Source of the DNA: Erpobdella octoculata
Lineage: Eukaryota > Annelida > Clitellata > Hirudinida > Erpobdellidae
DNA length: 64,000 nucleotides
Direction: 5' to 3'
Assembly (NCBI GenBank): GCA_963978895.1
Contig: OZ022244.1
Span: 3,860,203-3,924,202 of the forward strand
Shown piece by piece: positions 11,597 to 22,162 of the stretch (positions are counted from its first letter, which is position 1; each line of letters opens with the position of its first letter). The translations under genes and the position numbers were made by a program. The notes beneath the pieces are model-generated. The model worked only from the letters and a program-made list of their open reading frames with translations. It was not told the DNA's origin and ran no database searches.

Positions 11597-12481
11597 ATGG
11601 ACCAAAAAATGTTTGTGATAGCTTGTTTCATGGCAATTTTGCTGCCTTCAACAGTTGAAGCCGTTAAATGTTACCAGTGTAACGCAACAACAGCTTGTAA
11701 TGATCCGTTCACAGCGGGCTCAACTGTTCCAACGTGTACGGGAACTTATTGCACAAAAACAGCTGCTTCAATGTCAGGTAAGAAACGTTAAAAAGTATTA
11801 GACTGTAACTTTAGCTGAAAAAAATTTTTTTTGTGAACGTAGTTGTGAAATGTTTTTCGAAAAAGCTAAAATATAGATAACATACATAGCAATTGAGAAA
11901 AACAATGCAATCTAGAGTACATCACGGGCCAATGTTTTTGTGGGCCTGTTCGAAGGTCCGTTTTTTTTCCAGCCTAGGAACGTCTTGTTTTTACACGTTT
12001 AAATTCTCTATACTTGGCACAAAAGTTTTGGCTTAGTCTGGTCTGACAACAAAACTTACTCGGGCCAAGGTTTTGTGCCGGATAAAAGACTGTAAAACAG
12101 ACCGGTCATTAAAAATGCGAGCCTTTGGCTCGTTGGCCCGCAAAAAATGGGCCCGTGAAGCACCCTAATGCAAATCTATGCCGTATAAATTAAAAAATCT
12201 ACATCGCATTACCTTACAATATTTTTGAATATGAACTAATTTTCCGTATACTTTAATTTCAAGGTTATGCAGCTGTCATAAGGGACTGTAGTAGTACATC
12301 AGGTTTGGCGACTGGCTGTCAAACTGCCAACATTTTTGGAGTTACAACGAGCGTCTGCATTTGCCAGTCAGACCTCTGCAATGCTGCACCAGCGTCAGTT
12401 GTCGGCAGGTCAGGACTGATGACGATGAGTTTGATGGTGGTGATCAGTTTGATGGCAATCGTCATGCGATTCAAAAATTAG
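11597..12481 (+). CDS. Ly6/uPAR (quiver/sleepless-like) GPI-anchored protein, 132 aa
   Basis: Two exons: 11597-11777 and 12264-12481, joined in phase 1 (donor GTAAGA, acceptor TTTCAAG). Exon 1 encodes a signal peptide (hydrophobic IACFMAILLPSTVEA) and cysteines 1-5 (CYQC, AC, TC, YC). Exon 2 encodes cysteines 6-10 (RDC, GC, VCIC, DLCN) and then GRSGLMTMSLMVVISLMAIV, a hydrophobic tail typical of a GPI-anchor signal. Ten cysteines imply the five-disulfide three-finger fold. Such proteins act outside the cell as surface modulators or ligands; no specific partner can be inferred. The ATG is chosen because a splice-acceptor-like TTTTCAG ends one base before it. AATAAA follows at 12522. The intron carries a MITE at 11913-12167. 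The closest paralogue is the gene at 19637. Confidence 0.88.
11913..12167. mobile_element. hAT-like MITE in the intron of the 11597 Ly6 gene
   Basis: A 255-bp element with inverted ends: left TAGAGTACATCACGGGCC, right (reverse complement) TAGGGTGCTTCACGGGCC, continuing imperfectly for about 38 bp. It is flanked by ATGCAATC (11905-11912) and ATGCAAAT (12168-12175), a degraded 8-bp target duplication. The GC content is much higher than in the host intron. No coding capacity. The 8-bp duplication and the TAGGG...GGGCC end suggest the hAT superfamily. Confidence 0.75.
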
Positions 12482-12521
12482 TTCTACAAGATAAATTGTG
12501 GATTTGATTTTCTGAATAGTT

Positions 12522-12527
12522 AATAAA
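12522..12527 (+). terminator. Polyadenylation signal of the 11597 Ly6 gene
   Basis: AATAAA 41 bp after the stop codon; position and sequence fit a cleavage/polyadenylation signal. Confidence 0.6.
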
Positions 12528-12539
12528 ATTGTATTTTAA

Positions 12540-13640
12540 AACTAAAATGCGAACAAATTTTAAAGATTTTTAAAAGGTGTTTTTTTTACTTTTTTAGGTT
12601 GAAATTTTGTGATGATATTAACATTAAAAAATGTATTTGACTTTCTTGTTAAAAATAACTGCTTCAATTAACTCAATGGTTTCATAGAATGTTTTTGTAA
12701 ATGTATAAACTTTAAATAAGACGATACAGAGCTTCTATTAAATTGAAACCAAATTAAAAGACCTTTAGAGCGACACAGACGCGGTCGCTAAAGGCAGCAG
12801 AGAGTAATGTTTAGCTCGGGATATTTTTAGCGTTAGCAGTTTTTTTTAAGAGCCGACAGTTCAAAGAACCTGAAAACGTAAAGGCACTTAAGAACAAATT
12901 CCACTTTATTTTTTTAAAGAACCGACAGTGTTAAAATGATTCACACACACTTTACGCAATAAAATGCGAATTAGAAATTGCAATTTTTTATCGTAATAAA
13001 TTTTAAAAATGTTAAGTGCATTTGATTCAGCTGAAAACAATTTTTTTGCATGAACAAGGTCCAGCATTTTGAGGCCCCACCTATTATACAAACACAGAGG
13101 TTTAAGTTCAGGATGTGACAGCCAGCCTGGATAGAGCGTTTCAGTAAACATATTTCATTACTAGCTTTTAACAAAATGAATCTAGTTATTATTTGAAGTA
13201 GCAATGGTTAAACTAATTTTTAAAAATTATAAATATGATTCCAAAAATGGTTTTGAAAGAGCCTAATTATAACTTACCCGTTGTAATAGTATTCGCGCTC
13301 ATGTGTATGCCTTTGTCATAAAAATTGTTTTTCTTTCCAAAAACATCAATAAACCAACTCTTTGAAATTTTTTGAATAACTTTATTGCATTGTTTTATAT
13401 CACTTGAAAAAATCTTTATAGCTCCACACGTTTAACATAAGATTATACATAACCACTCAAACAGTTACGACAGGTAAGTTGCATTTGCCTCTCTTAGATA
13501 ATTTTTTAAACATGTTTTCAGTTTTCAAAAATACTATTATTTTTGAATTTTAGTTTTGTTAAAAAACGACCGAATGATTTATTTTTTGCTATCGAATTAA
13601 CCTAACTAACATTAGAATCGTCTGTAAATAAAAAAAATCA
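12540..13640. other. Intergenic stretch, no gene recognised
   Basis: AT-rich DNA. Two related words, AGAGCCGACAGT and AGAACCGACAGT, occur about 70 bp apart near 12850 and 12920. The minus-strand frames around 12906-13204 overlap one another and match nothing I know. Confidence 0.4.
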
Positions 13641-13990
13641 GTTGCTGGAGTGTTAAACATACCATTTACGAAAGTACGAGTTCTTGGAGTTATGATCGAC
13701 TCAAACTTGTCTTTCAAATTTTATACGTACACCATTTCCTCTGTCTGCTTCTACCATCTTCGTCAAATATGCCTTTTTTGCCGTTTTCTAACGATGGATG
13801 CTACACATGTCAGAGCACTGATCCATGCACGTGTAGACTACTCTAACGTTATTTTCGCAAACTCACCCAAAAAACCTACTACAAATTTTTCAATCTGTAC
13901 TTTGAGCTGCTTCCAGACTAGTTCCTAATCTACCAATAATGTCAAGTATCACCGATCTCATGCGAAATAGGTGCCAGTATTTTTTTAGAT
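13640..13990 (+). pseudogene. LINE RT C-terminal relic
   Basis: Fragment of the region after the RT palm: VRVLGVMIDSNLSFKF, FYHLRQICLFCRFLT, ALIHARVDYSNVIFANSP. The same blocks occur in the LINE relics at 41340-41560 and 52950-53240. Cut off on both sides, with frame breaks after 13928. The YHLRQI...LDYCN signature points to an L2/CR1-like LINE, tentatively. Confidence 0.75.
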
Positions 13991-14980
13991 TCAAGGAACT
14001 CAAGCGGGAGTAATTAGAGTTCAATAATTAAAAAATATTAGAAGAAAATGTCAATATTACCTGTGTATAGCAACCACTATAGTCTTACATTATAATTAGT
14101 ATCGGACTGACAGTGTACAATTGCATAATAACTTTAATTATACGCTTTCGCGCATTAATTCTTGTCAACTGCTGACTGCTGACTACCGCGGGTGCCGCGT
14201 TATTCGAAATTGCTAACATACATACATACATAGAGACATAGAAAATTATGTTTGTTATAGTGTCGAATTCGTTACGGTGGTGTTTTTACAGAAAGCATTT
14301 TCCCTGTTAGATCGTATACTTGCTGGTTGAGGTTTTTCTTACATTCGCTGGATGGTAGTTGAAGGAAACTAAAAAAATAGAAAATACTTGATAATTATTT
14401 TAAAATCAATGTGTTGAGGTTTGTGATCCAACGAAAAAATAAATAAATAAAAAAAATGTATTTAGCTTTAATTTACTCATATTTCAACGAACGCTTCAGT
14501 AGCCGACAACTACACTTGCATACAATACATTATTACAAATAACAATTGAAATTTCATGGAGGCATTAGATTTACATAACCTTCGCTAGATGGCCGTTCAA
14601 AAAAAACTAAAAAACTAAAAAATAATCAGTAAATAATGTTTCAAATTTATTGAATGTCTTAGTCGCTTTACCCAGTGTTATATAATTGTTAAATTTTGTT
14701 TTCAATTGGAAAAGAATTAAACTAAAATGTACTTTATAGTAAATTTTTGCCAATCATTGTTTTGTGGTTGAGTTGTATAAGATACGCCAATTTATTACTG
14801 TACGCACCAAATTGGCCTGCGCTGAATTGCCCTACCGAATTGTTTGAACCTAACTGTCGGTTTGTCTAGACACACCAAATTTTTTGCGCCAAACTGTCCT
14901 CACCGACTTGTCCAAGTTGAATTGTCTGTGCCGATTTGTCATCGCCAAATTGACCTGCGACAAACTTTCTTTATGCCAGG
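13990..14980. other. Non-coding stretch with repeat words
   Basis: Contains two related segments with TTACATTCGCTGGATGG (about 14340) and TTCGCTAGATGGCCG (about 14580). Degenerate tandem-like words of the type CCAAATTG / CCGAATTG / CCAACTTG lie between about 14800 and 14960. No gene recognised. Confidence 0.45.
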
Positions 14981-14988
14981 ACGTAGAC

Positions 14989-15607
14989 AAGTGATTTTCA
15001 AACTTTGCCGCAAAATATTTTTAGGTGTGCCGCATTTTTTTCGAAAAACATTTAAAACTCGTAGCTTTCTTAAATTTTGAAATAATTTCGGAATTTTGTG
15101 CTTAAGCAATTTAATTGTAACAATTTCTGACGTATTAATAATAAGTATCAAATTTGAAATGCATACCAAAACTGTGTGTAACACTGTAACTTTTAGGAGT
15201 TTGAAAACATTTGTTTTGTTTGTGCGTTTTTGTTTGAAACAAAGTAACAAAGAGTTACAAGTTTAGTTTTCACGTTTAATAGTTAACAATTTTTTTAAGC
15301 CTTGAATAGTTTTGATTATTATCAAAAATTATAGCAAAAAATAATAACCAAACTCGGGGGAAAATTTAAGAAAGAGTACATCGAGTTAGGTTTTGTAACA
15401 TTAAAATCAAGTTATTTTTTTAGTTGTTGAATAAATCGCAAATTTAGAGCCTTAGTTGGACAAAAACATGTTCAGCAATCACATTAAAAAACACGTTAAA
15501 ATAAAGATTGTTCAGGCATACAAATTGTTTTATTCTTATATTGTTGTGCAGCAAAATATTTAGACGTTCTCAGTGTGCCGATTCCCAGAAAAGGTTGAAA
15601 ATCAATG
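14989..15607. mobile_element. hAT MITE with 8-bp target duplication
   Basis: A 619-bp element flanked by perfect 8-bp duplications ACGTAGAC (14981-14988 and 15608-15615). The left end reads AAGTGATTTTCAAACTTTGC and the reverse complement of the right end reads CATTGATTTTCAACCTTTTC. Sub-terminal inverted words GTGCCGC / GTGCCGA and GCAAAATATTT also match. The ends resemble CAGTGGTTTTCAAAC-type hAT termini. The interior has no transposase. Confidence 0.85.
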
Positions 15608-15615
15608 ACGTAGAC

Positions 15616-16343
<728 letters not shown>

Positions 16344-16819
16344 AATTATAATTATTATAATAACACTAATACTTAGTAAACCATACCAATTTAGAGTTTG
16401 ATACATCACGAATTCGGTAAGATGTGCGTGTGGCAGGTCAAAACTGTGATCTCACATGCACGAACTACTTACTCATGGTGCTGCTTTAATTTGTTTCACG
16501 ACTTGATGTCATAAAGGTGTGACTTTAACCTTTAATTTTTATTTTTTCATTATTGCTTTTAATAGTTTTTTTTGTTTTTAAATTTAGTAATCACTATTTT
16601 TACTATTTTGTTGATATAAAATGGTCACTTTTTTAGCTTAAAAAATTGGTTTGATGGTAAATCAAATTTTAGCATAAATTCTAGAGCTATTTATACAGCA
16701 AAGAACGTGAGCAGTTTTCAAAAGTGCTATTCTCTGGATTTCCAAAAAATTGTTTTTAATGACTTTTCTGATTGTTCCAAATGCTTCAAACGCCACCAGT
16801 TTTACTTCGTGCTCTTATT

Positions 16820-17100
16820 CTACTGATTGCTATTACCACGGTGGTAAATTGTTAAAATGTTGGGATTCCACGATTGATGTCCCGGGTTTGATTTCCGTGA
16901 GGAAACTCACATTGCGTAACTCCGTTGCGCAGAAAACGCGTTGTCACGGCTTTTTGTGTTAGGTTAGCAAGGCTGGTAGAACGGCAGCCTTGAATGTTTA
17001 AAGCTTCACGGTTCAACTAGCACTTGCTGCCTAGTAGCCCATGTTATCGAAAAACGTAGCGGCAAAATCGTTTTCTATAAGGGGCATGCAAAAGATCAGC
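16820..17100 (+). mobile_element. tRNA-derived SINE-like repeat
   Basis: The part 16960-17090 is homologous to the reverse complement of 51160-51290, sharing GCCTTGAATGT, GCTGCCTAGTA and ATATCGRAAAAC-like words. The other copy has a box-A-like TGGCTGAGTTGG. Upstream here (16820-16905), CCCGGGTTTGATTTCC resembles a Pol III box B. The open frame at 16750-16962 is a by-product of this repeat. The boundaries are approximate. Confidence 0.55.
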
Positions 17101-17880
17101 ACCACTAAGCTCTGCAAGAGTAATAGGCGTGCATGAGAATAGCTTCTAAAAATCCGCAAAACCCAAATAATGGTAATATCAAATACATTAACGATGCCGT
17201 TGGTGGGTGCTTATAATAGTACTTAACCGATGCATTAGTTACAAATTATGTAATTTACCACTACATTGTGTATTTGTGTGTTCTCAGCTGGAGCTAGAAC
17301 TGTGCACCCATAGATAATGTGACTGATATGTTCTTCGACCTGGGTCTTCACCGGCTATTAAGTTTGGGTTTTGAAATGATTAAAAAATCTGGTGTTGAAG
17401 GCCTAATTTTAAGTAGACATTATAAAATTGTCTGATTCACATTGAAGTCTCGAGTTTTTCAACCATGACATGTTCCGGTGAAAGTCTGGTCTTAAGCAGC
17501 TATTATGAGACTCTCTATTTCATCTTTAAGCCCAACACGTTTCAACTGTGACATGATTTATTATCATCTATAAATACAAATAATAATAACTATATTACTA
17601 TTTTTTGTTGTTATTAATAATGTGGGTATTACAATAACATCTGGATGTTGAATTTTTTTATTTCCACTCTGGTGCTACAATTAATATTTATTTTATTTTG
17701 ACACGCAGCAACTCTCACCTGCTAAAATTCAGTTTGTATTTTCATTATTGGTTTGACTACAATTTATTACATGTAAATTTACACACCTCAATTTATAATT
17801 TCAGCTATTTTCTATACCATGTATGTTGTTATTATTTTCACCTGTTTCCTGTTATTTTCAATTTACTTGTTTTTGTGAGT
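17100..17880. other. Non-coding stretch, nothing recognised
   Basis: AT-rich intergenic DNA without a supported feature. Confidence 0.4.
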
Positions 17881-18410
17881 GTTCAGAACCGGTTTAACTG
17901 TCACTCCGTTTTAGCTTGCTATTCTTTTCTCTGCTTGTAAGTTTTTTAGTATTCTTTTAAAGTAATACAGCCAATCAGAAATTGCTACAACAAAACCAAA
18001 GACTGATTTGTTAATTTTAAATGAAATAATTGCAAAATAATAGAAAAACAAAAATGCTAAAAGTTTAATTGTATTTATTCATTTTAAATTATTGACAATT
18101 AGATGCTTTTCTTTAGCGATTTTTATATGCAAGAAAAGTTTTTGGATTTGTAATTTCCCACTGTCACTCCATTGGCGTCACTCACTGCTCAAAGCCTGAA
18201 AACGGGCTGTCTTAGTTTCTGCTGACTGATTCAATCTGAACAAAACATCAGTAGAAAGCCTATGTTTTTCAAGCGTGGCTTAGGTGTTCCAAAAATCTAG
18301 CTGACCTAACCTTTCCTTTAAAAAGGCAAACTCCTTGGGAGTGTCAAAAAGAATCACAGTTTCAATTCTGGTGAACGTCACTCTGAACAAGTATGATTGT
18401 TTTATTTTTG
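17880..18410 (+). promoter_or_regulatory. Duplicated upstream region of the 19637 Ly6 gene
   Basis: Homologous to 10860-11400. It carries the conserved GTCACTCCATTGGCGTCAC (a CCAAT box on the opposite strand next to TGACG), CCTTTCCTTTAAAA (TTTAAAA at 18317-18323) and CTTGGGAGTGTCAAA. The aligned splice-donor candidate is CAA|GTATGA at 18391. If that donor is used, the 5'-UTR intron runs to the AG at 19634-19635 and contains the MITE at 18579-19569. Confidence 0.6.
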
Positions 18411-18578
18411 CTTATCAAAATCTGTATTACTTTTACAATAAATGTTTTTTTTTGTTTTGTTTAATTTTAATTAACATTGAGAGCATACGCGAACAGAAGA
18501 ATACTATTTAAGGCTGTCGAACCAAGTTCTTCTTCAACCAGCATTTTGTTTAACAAAAATGAAATAATACTAAACGTT

Positions 18579-19569
18579 CAGTGGCGGATTTAGAAATTTC
18601 GTAAGGGGGCCGAATTTTTTTCAGTTTTTATAAAGTCTGCTGTAAGATATGTTGAATTTTTTATTTAGTAAAACCAACCAAAAGGAATCGAAGTTAATCT
18701 ACTCGCATTTTCCCCTTTTTTCTCTTTCATTTTTTTCCGTATTGTTCTTCTTGAGCAATATCAACAAAAACTTTTTTTTCATCATAGAGTTAGGTCATCA
18801 GAGATTTAAAAAACTAAAATTAAGTGAACCATGAAAAACCTTTGCAATTAGGTGGCTACTAATTTTTTGCAAATTTTGATGATACTAAGTCTATAAAATA
18901 GAAAAACCTTGGCCACATTCTTCTAAATACTTAATATGTAAAATATGTGTAAATTAAAAATATAAAGAAATTTCGAATCAATATAAAAAAAACAGTTTCT
19001 TATTATAACTTTTTACTTTAAAAAATCAAATTTCGCTTTCATTAAATAAACTAAAAACTGGTGGTTCATTTTTTACAGAAAAGTTCAAACCTCTTAATTT
19101 TCAACTTTACACTTCTTAGGCCAATTTTGGGACCTCATTTCTCTTTCTTGGAGGCCCAAAACTACGTCAGGGGGCCCACTGAAAAGTCCGAAGGAGAATA
19201 CCCTCTCTGCTCCCTCCAAATTGACGTCCCTAAACTTACCGATTTTATTCATGTTGTTGAGCCGTCTAAACTTATTTAGAAAAAGGAACGTGTCATTTTC
19301 AACTTTTCTGCTGGACCTGCCCGTGAAAGAATGTTTTTTGAGATATTATTTGAATTATATTTTGTATTGAATTGGTTTGAAAAAGGCACGAAAATCTTAA
19401 ATATCTGCAAATTATTAGAACTATTGATAGTCGAGAGTTGAGTTTAGTAAAGATAAAGCTTCAGGATACAGAGACAAAAACTTTAAGCTAAAAAGTACAA
19501 TTTTTTTATTTTTTTGAAAACTCTAAGGGGAGACCCGGGCCTCCCGGCTCCCCCCTAGATCCGCTACTG
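18579..19569. mobile_element. hAT MITE between promoter and start of the 19637 Ly6 gene
   Basis: A 991-bp element with perfect 8-bp target duplications TAAACGTT (18571-18578 and 19570-19577). Left terminus CAGTGGCGGATTTAG; right terminus, reverse complement, CAGTAGCGGATCTAG. The G-rich (GGGGGCC) and C-rich (CCCCCC) sub-terminal runs are usual for this hAT group. No transposase; internal short frames are not genes. A decayed relative is at about 37310-37770. Confidence 0.9.
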
Positions 19570-19636
19570 TAAACGTTGTAGCACTTATTTTATCTTTTCC
19601 GATGAATTTTGTAAAACATTTATTCTACTTTTTAGC

Positions 19637-20205
19637 ATGAACCAAAACCTTTTTATGCTAGCCTTATGCACGGCAATCTTGCTGCCTTCATCAGTTCAAG
19701 CCATTGTAACATGTTACCAATGTAACGCAACAGCAGCGTGTAATGATCCGTTTACAGGAGGTACCACTGTACCAACATGTACGGGAATTTATTGCTTTAA
19801 AGGGGCTGTTTCTTTATCAGGTAGGAAATTTAAAAAAAATTATTGATTGCTCGACTGAAATTGGAACATTTGAAATATGAAGAAAATAAAACAATAAATT
19901 ATAATGTTTTATATTAATAATAAAAATATACCAATATATTAAAAATATATATTATAATATTATATGAATATTTTTTAATGTTTTTTTTAAAATATATAAT
20001 TTTAGGTTATTCAGCTGTTAATAGGGACTGTACCAGCATGCCAGGTCATTCTACTGGCTGTCAGAGCTCAAAAACTTTGGGAGTTCTAACTAGTGTTTGC
20101 ATTTGCCAGTCGGACCTCTGCAACAATGCTCCAGCACCAATAGTCGGCAGGTCAGGACTGCTGACGATGGGTTTGATGGCAATTCTCGTTGGCCTGATAA
20201 ACTAA
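19637..20205 (+). CDS. Ly6/uPAR (quiver/sleepless-like) GPI-anchored protein, 127 aa
   Basis: Exons 19637-19820 and 20006-20205, phase-1 join (donor GTAGGA, acceptor ATTTTAG). Signal peptide LFMLALCTAILLPSSVQA; cysteines 1-5 in exon 1 (CYQC, AC, TC, YC); cysteines 6-10 in exon 2 (RDC, GC, VCIC, DLCN); and a C-terminal GPI-type tail after GRSG. It is the nearest paralogue of the 11597 gene: both share YQCNAT, ACNDPFT, VPTCTG and CICQSDLCN, as well as upstream DNA, so the duplication included the promoter. The ATG directly follows a TTTTTAG acceptor-like sequence plus one C. The main coding intron is short (185 bp). A secreted or membrane-anchored role is inferred from the family; no ligand can be named. 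Confidence 0.88.
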
Positions 20206-20439
20206 TTCAACGAAAAAAATTGTAGTTTTGGCTTAGAAACATTTGTTTTAACACATTTTTAGAAAACTTGTTTGAACCATTTAACTAATTTAAAATAAAA
20301 ACTTCTCTATTTGGTTAAAATATAGTTGAAATCAAAATTTTTGCAGTTTTTTGAATTAAGTGTTTTATCGATGAAAAGTTTGTTTTCAGAATGAACTGTA
20401 GATTGAACTGATACTAAGTTTTTTAAACAGTTTTAAACT

Positions 20440-20720
20440 GGTTAATCAAGCAACTCGGTACTGCCCTGAACTATCCGTCTGCAATTCAACTCGGCCTGGC
20501 CTTTCCCGTCGACAATCATTTCCTAACCGTCGGCTACTTGGCCTGGCGATGCCTATCAGCCCAGCCCGTCTGGTGGGCAGCTTGGCCCTACCCAGCCGTC
20601 GGCAGCTCAGTCTGGTCCGACCCATCGGTAACTTGGCCTTTCGGCAACTCGGCTCGACCCAGCCCGTGGGTAACTTTGCCCGCCCCGTTAGTAACTCGCC
20701 TGGCCGCATACGTGACAGTA
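20440..20720. repeat. GC-rich degenerate minisatellite island
   Basis: A GC-rich patch in AT-rich surroundings, built from recurring words such as CGGCA(A/G)CT(C/T)GG, CTTGGCC and CCCAGCCCGT. All six frames are fairly open, so the overlapping open frames on both strands are by-products. It may be the remains of a GC-rich mobile element; the class is unknown. Confidence 0.55.
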
Positions 20721-20729
20721 TAAAATGCA

Positions 20730-22140
20730 AATGACTATTAGTGGAATGACTGTTTTAATAAGTTTAACTTTTTTCACATTTTCGTTACTAAACCGTTAAT
20801 AAATATAAAGAAAATTACCGTTTTTCTACCGAACAAACAATTGTGTTTGTAAATATTTTATCAGCACATCTCCAGTTTTGACGTTACAAGTTACTTTGTC
20901 AGTAATAATAATAATAAAATAATAATACGACTTCGAAGTTCAACGTTAAAAAATGCATATTGAAAATTAAGAAAAATTTCAAATTCTTTCAGGAATTAAA
21001 AAAATCTGTTGTTTTGAAATTCGAAAACATTTTTTAAAAGAAAAAATCGGTAGATGAAGTAACTTCATTATAGTAATAATATCTTTTTGGAATGAAATAA
21101 ATTAAAATTACTTGGGTTGGAACCGCGGCTCAAATTGGTAGTTTGTTTTTTTCCGGCTGCAATTAGGTTTTGGGGCGGTTATCACGTTCAAATATTCTGA
21201 GCTAAATATAATATTGTTCATGTTGTTCAATAAATTTCCACGCACAAAATTAAATAAAAACATCATAAACCTAATTTTACAAGAATTAATAATGAAATGC
21301 TTTTAAGTGTTTACTTATTTTACTTGCTTTTAACAGTTTTATTTATAAGTAATGTTTTTTGCGCATAGCTTAATAGCTACTAGACTCACACTGGCTTGTT
21401 TGTTGTTGTGTAAATGTTTGTACTTTTTTCGATATAAACTCAATGAAGTTTTTCAGTAAGCTGCTTTCATAAAGGTAATCAACCAACATATATGATCATT
21501 GTTACGAGACATTCAAATTGCATAAAAGTTATGATAAAAATCTTTTACAGAAGAAAAATGTTTAAGAAAAAAAAATTTTAAAATGATATTTGCAATTTTC
21601 AGAATACTTTGATTTGTACCAAACTTATACATTTATTTTCATTTTTATTTTTGCTTTAATAGCTTTTTATAATTTTTTTAACATTAAATATGTGGTAAAT
21701 TGGGCAATTTATTTTTATAGCCATAAACATTATTTTTTGTTAAAATTTGATGTTTATTATGGCTCTGCTCTCAACGTTTAATGATACAAAAATTGAACCT
21801 AATTTTCTGCTTAGACAAGAAACTATTTTTTTTAGAAATTTTAATAGTTGCTTCACTTGATTCAGTGTTGAAAGAAAAATGCAAAAAAACTTGAAAATGG
21901 ATTAAACAAGTTTAGAATTTAAAACTACAACTCAAATCTTATATGAACAATAAATTAGCCTAAAAACAATGAAAGTACCAAAACGAGTGGGTTTGTAAGA
22001 GCGGAGAAAAAAATAAATTTGAAAAATAAATGTGAAAAAAAAACGTTTTTTAACTCATAGCTTGGCCGATTAAAACATTTAAAAAACTCTGAGATGCTCA
22101 AACAAATTTTACCGGATAAAAATGATAGACGTTTTAAAAT
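20730..22140. other. Intergenic stretch, nothing recognised
   Basis: AT-rich DNA between two Ly6 genes. The 63-codon frame at 21590-21781 has AT-driven composition (Phe, Ile, Tyr) and no family match. Confidence 0.4.
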
Positions 22141-22162
22141 TAGACTTTAAATTCATTTCAGC

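Noticed and set aside
20446..20734. Proteins encoded in the GC-rich island
   Set aside because: Three overlapping open frames on both strands explained by low stop-codon frequency in GC-rich DNA.
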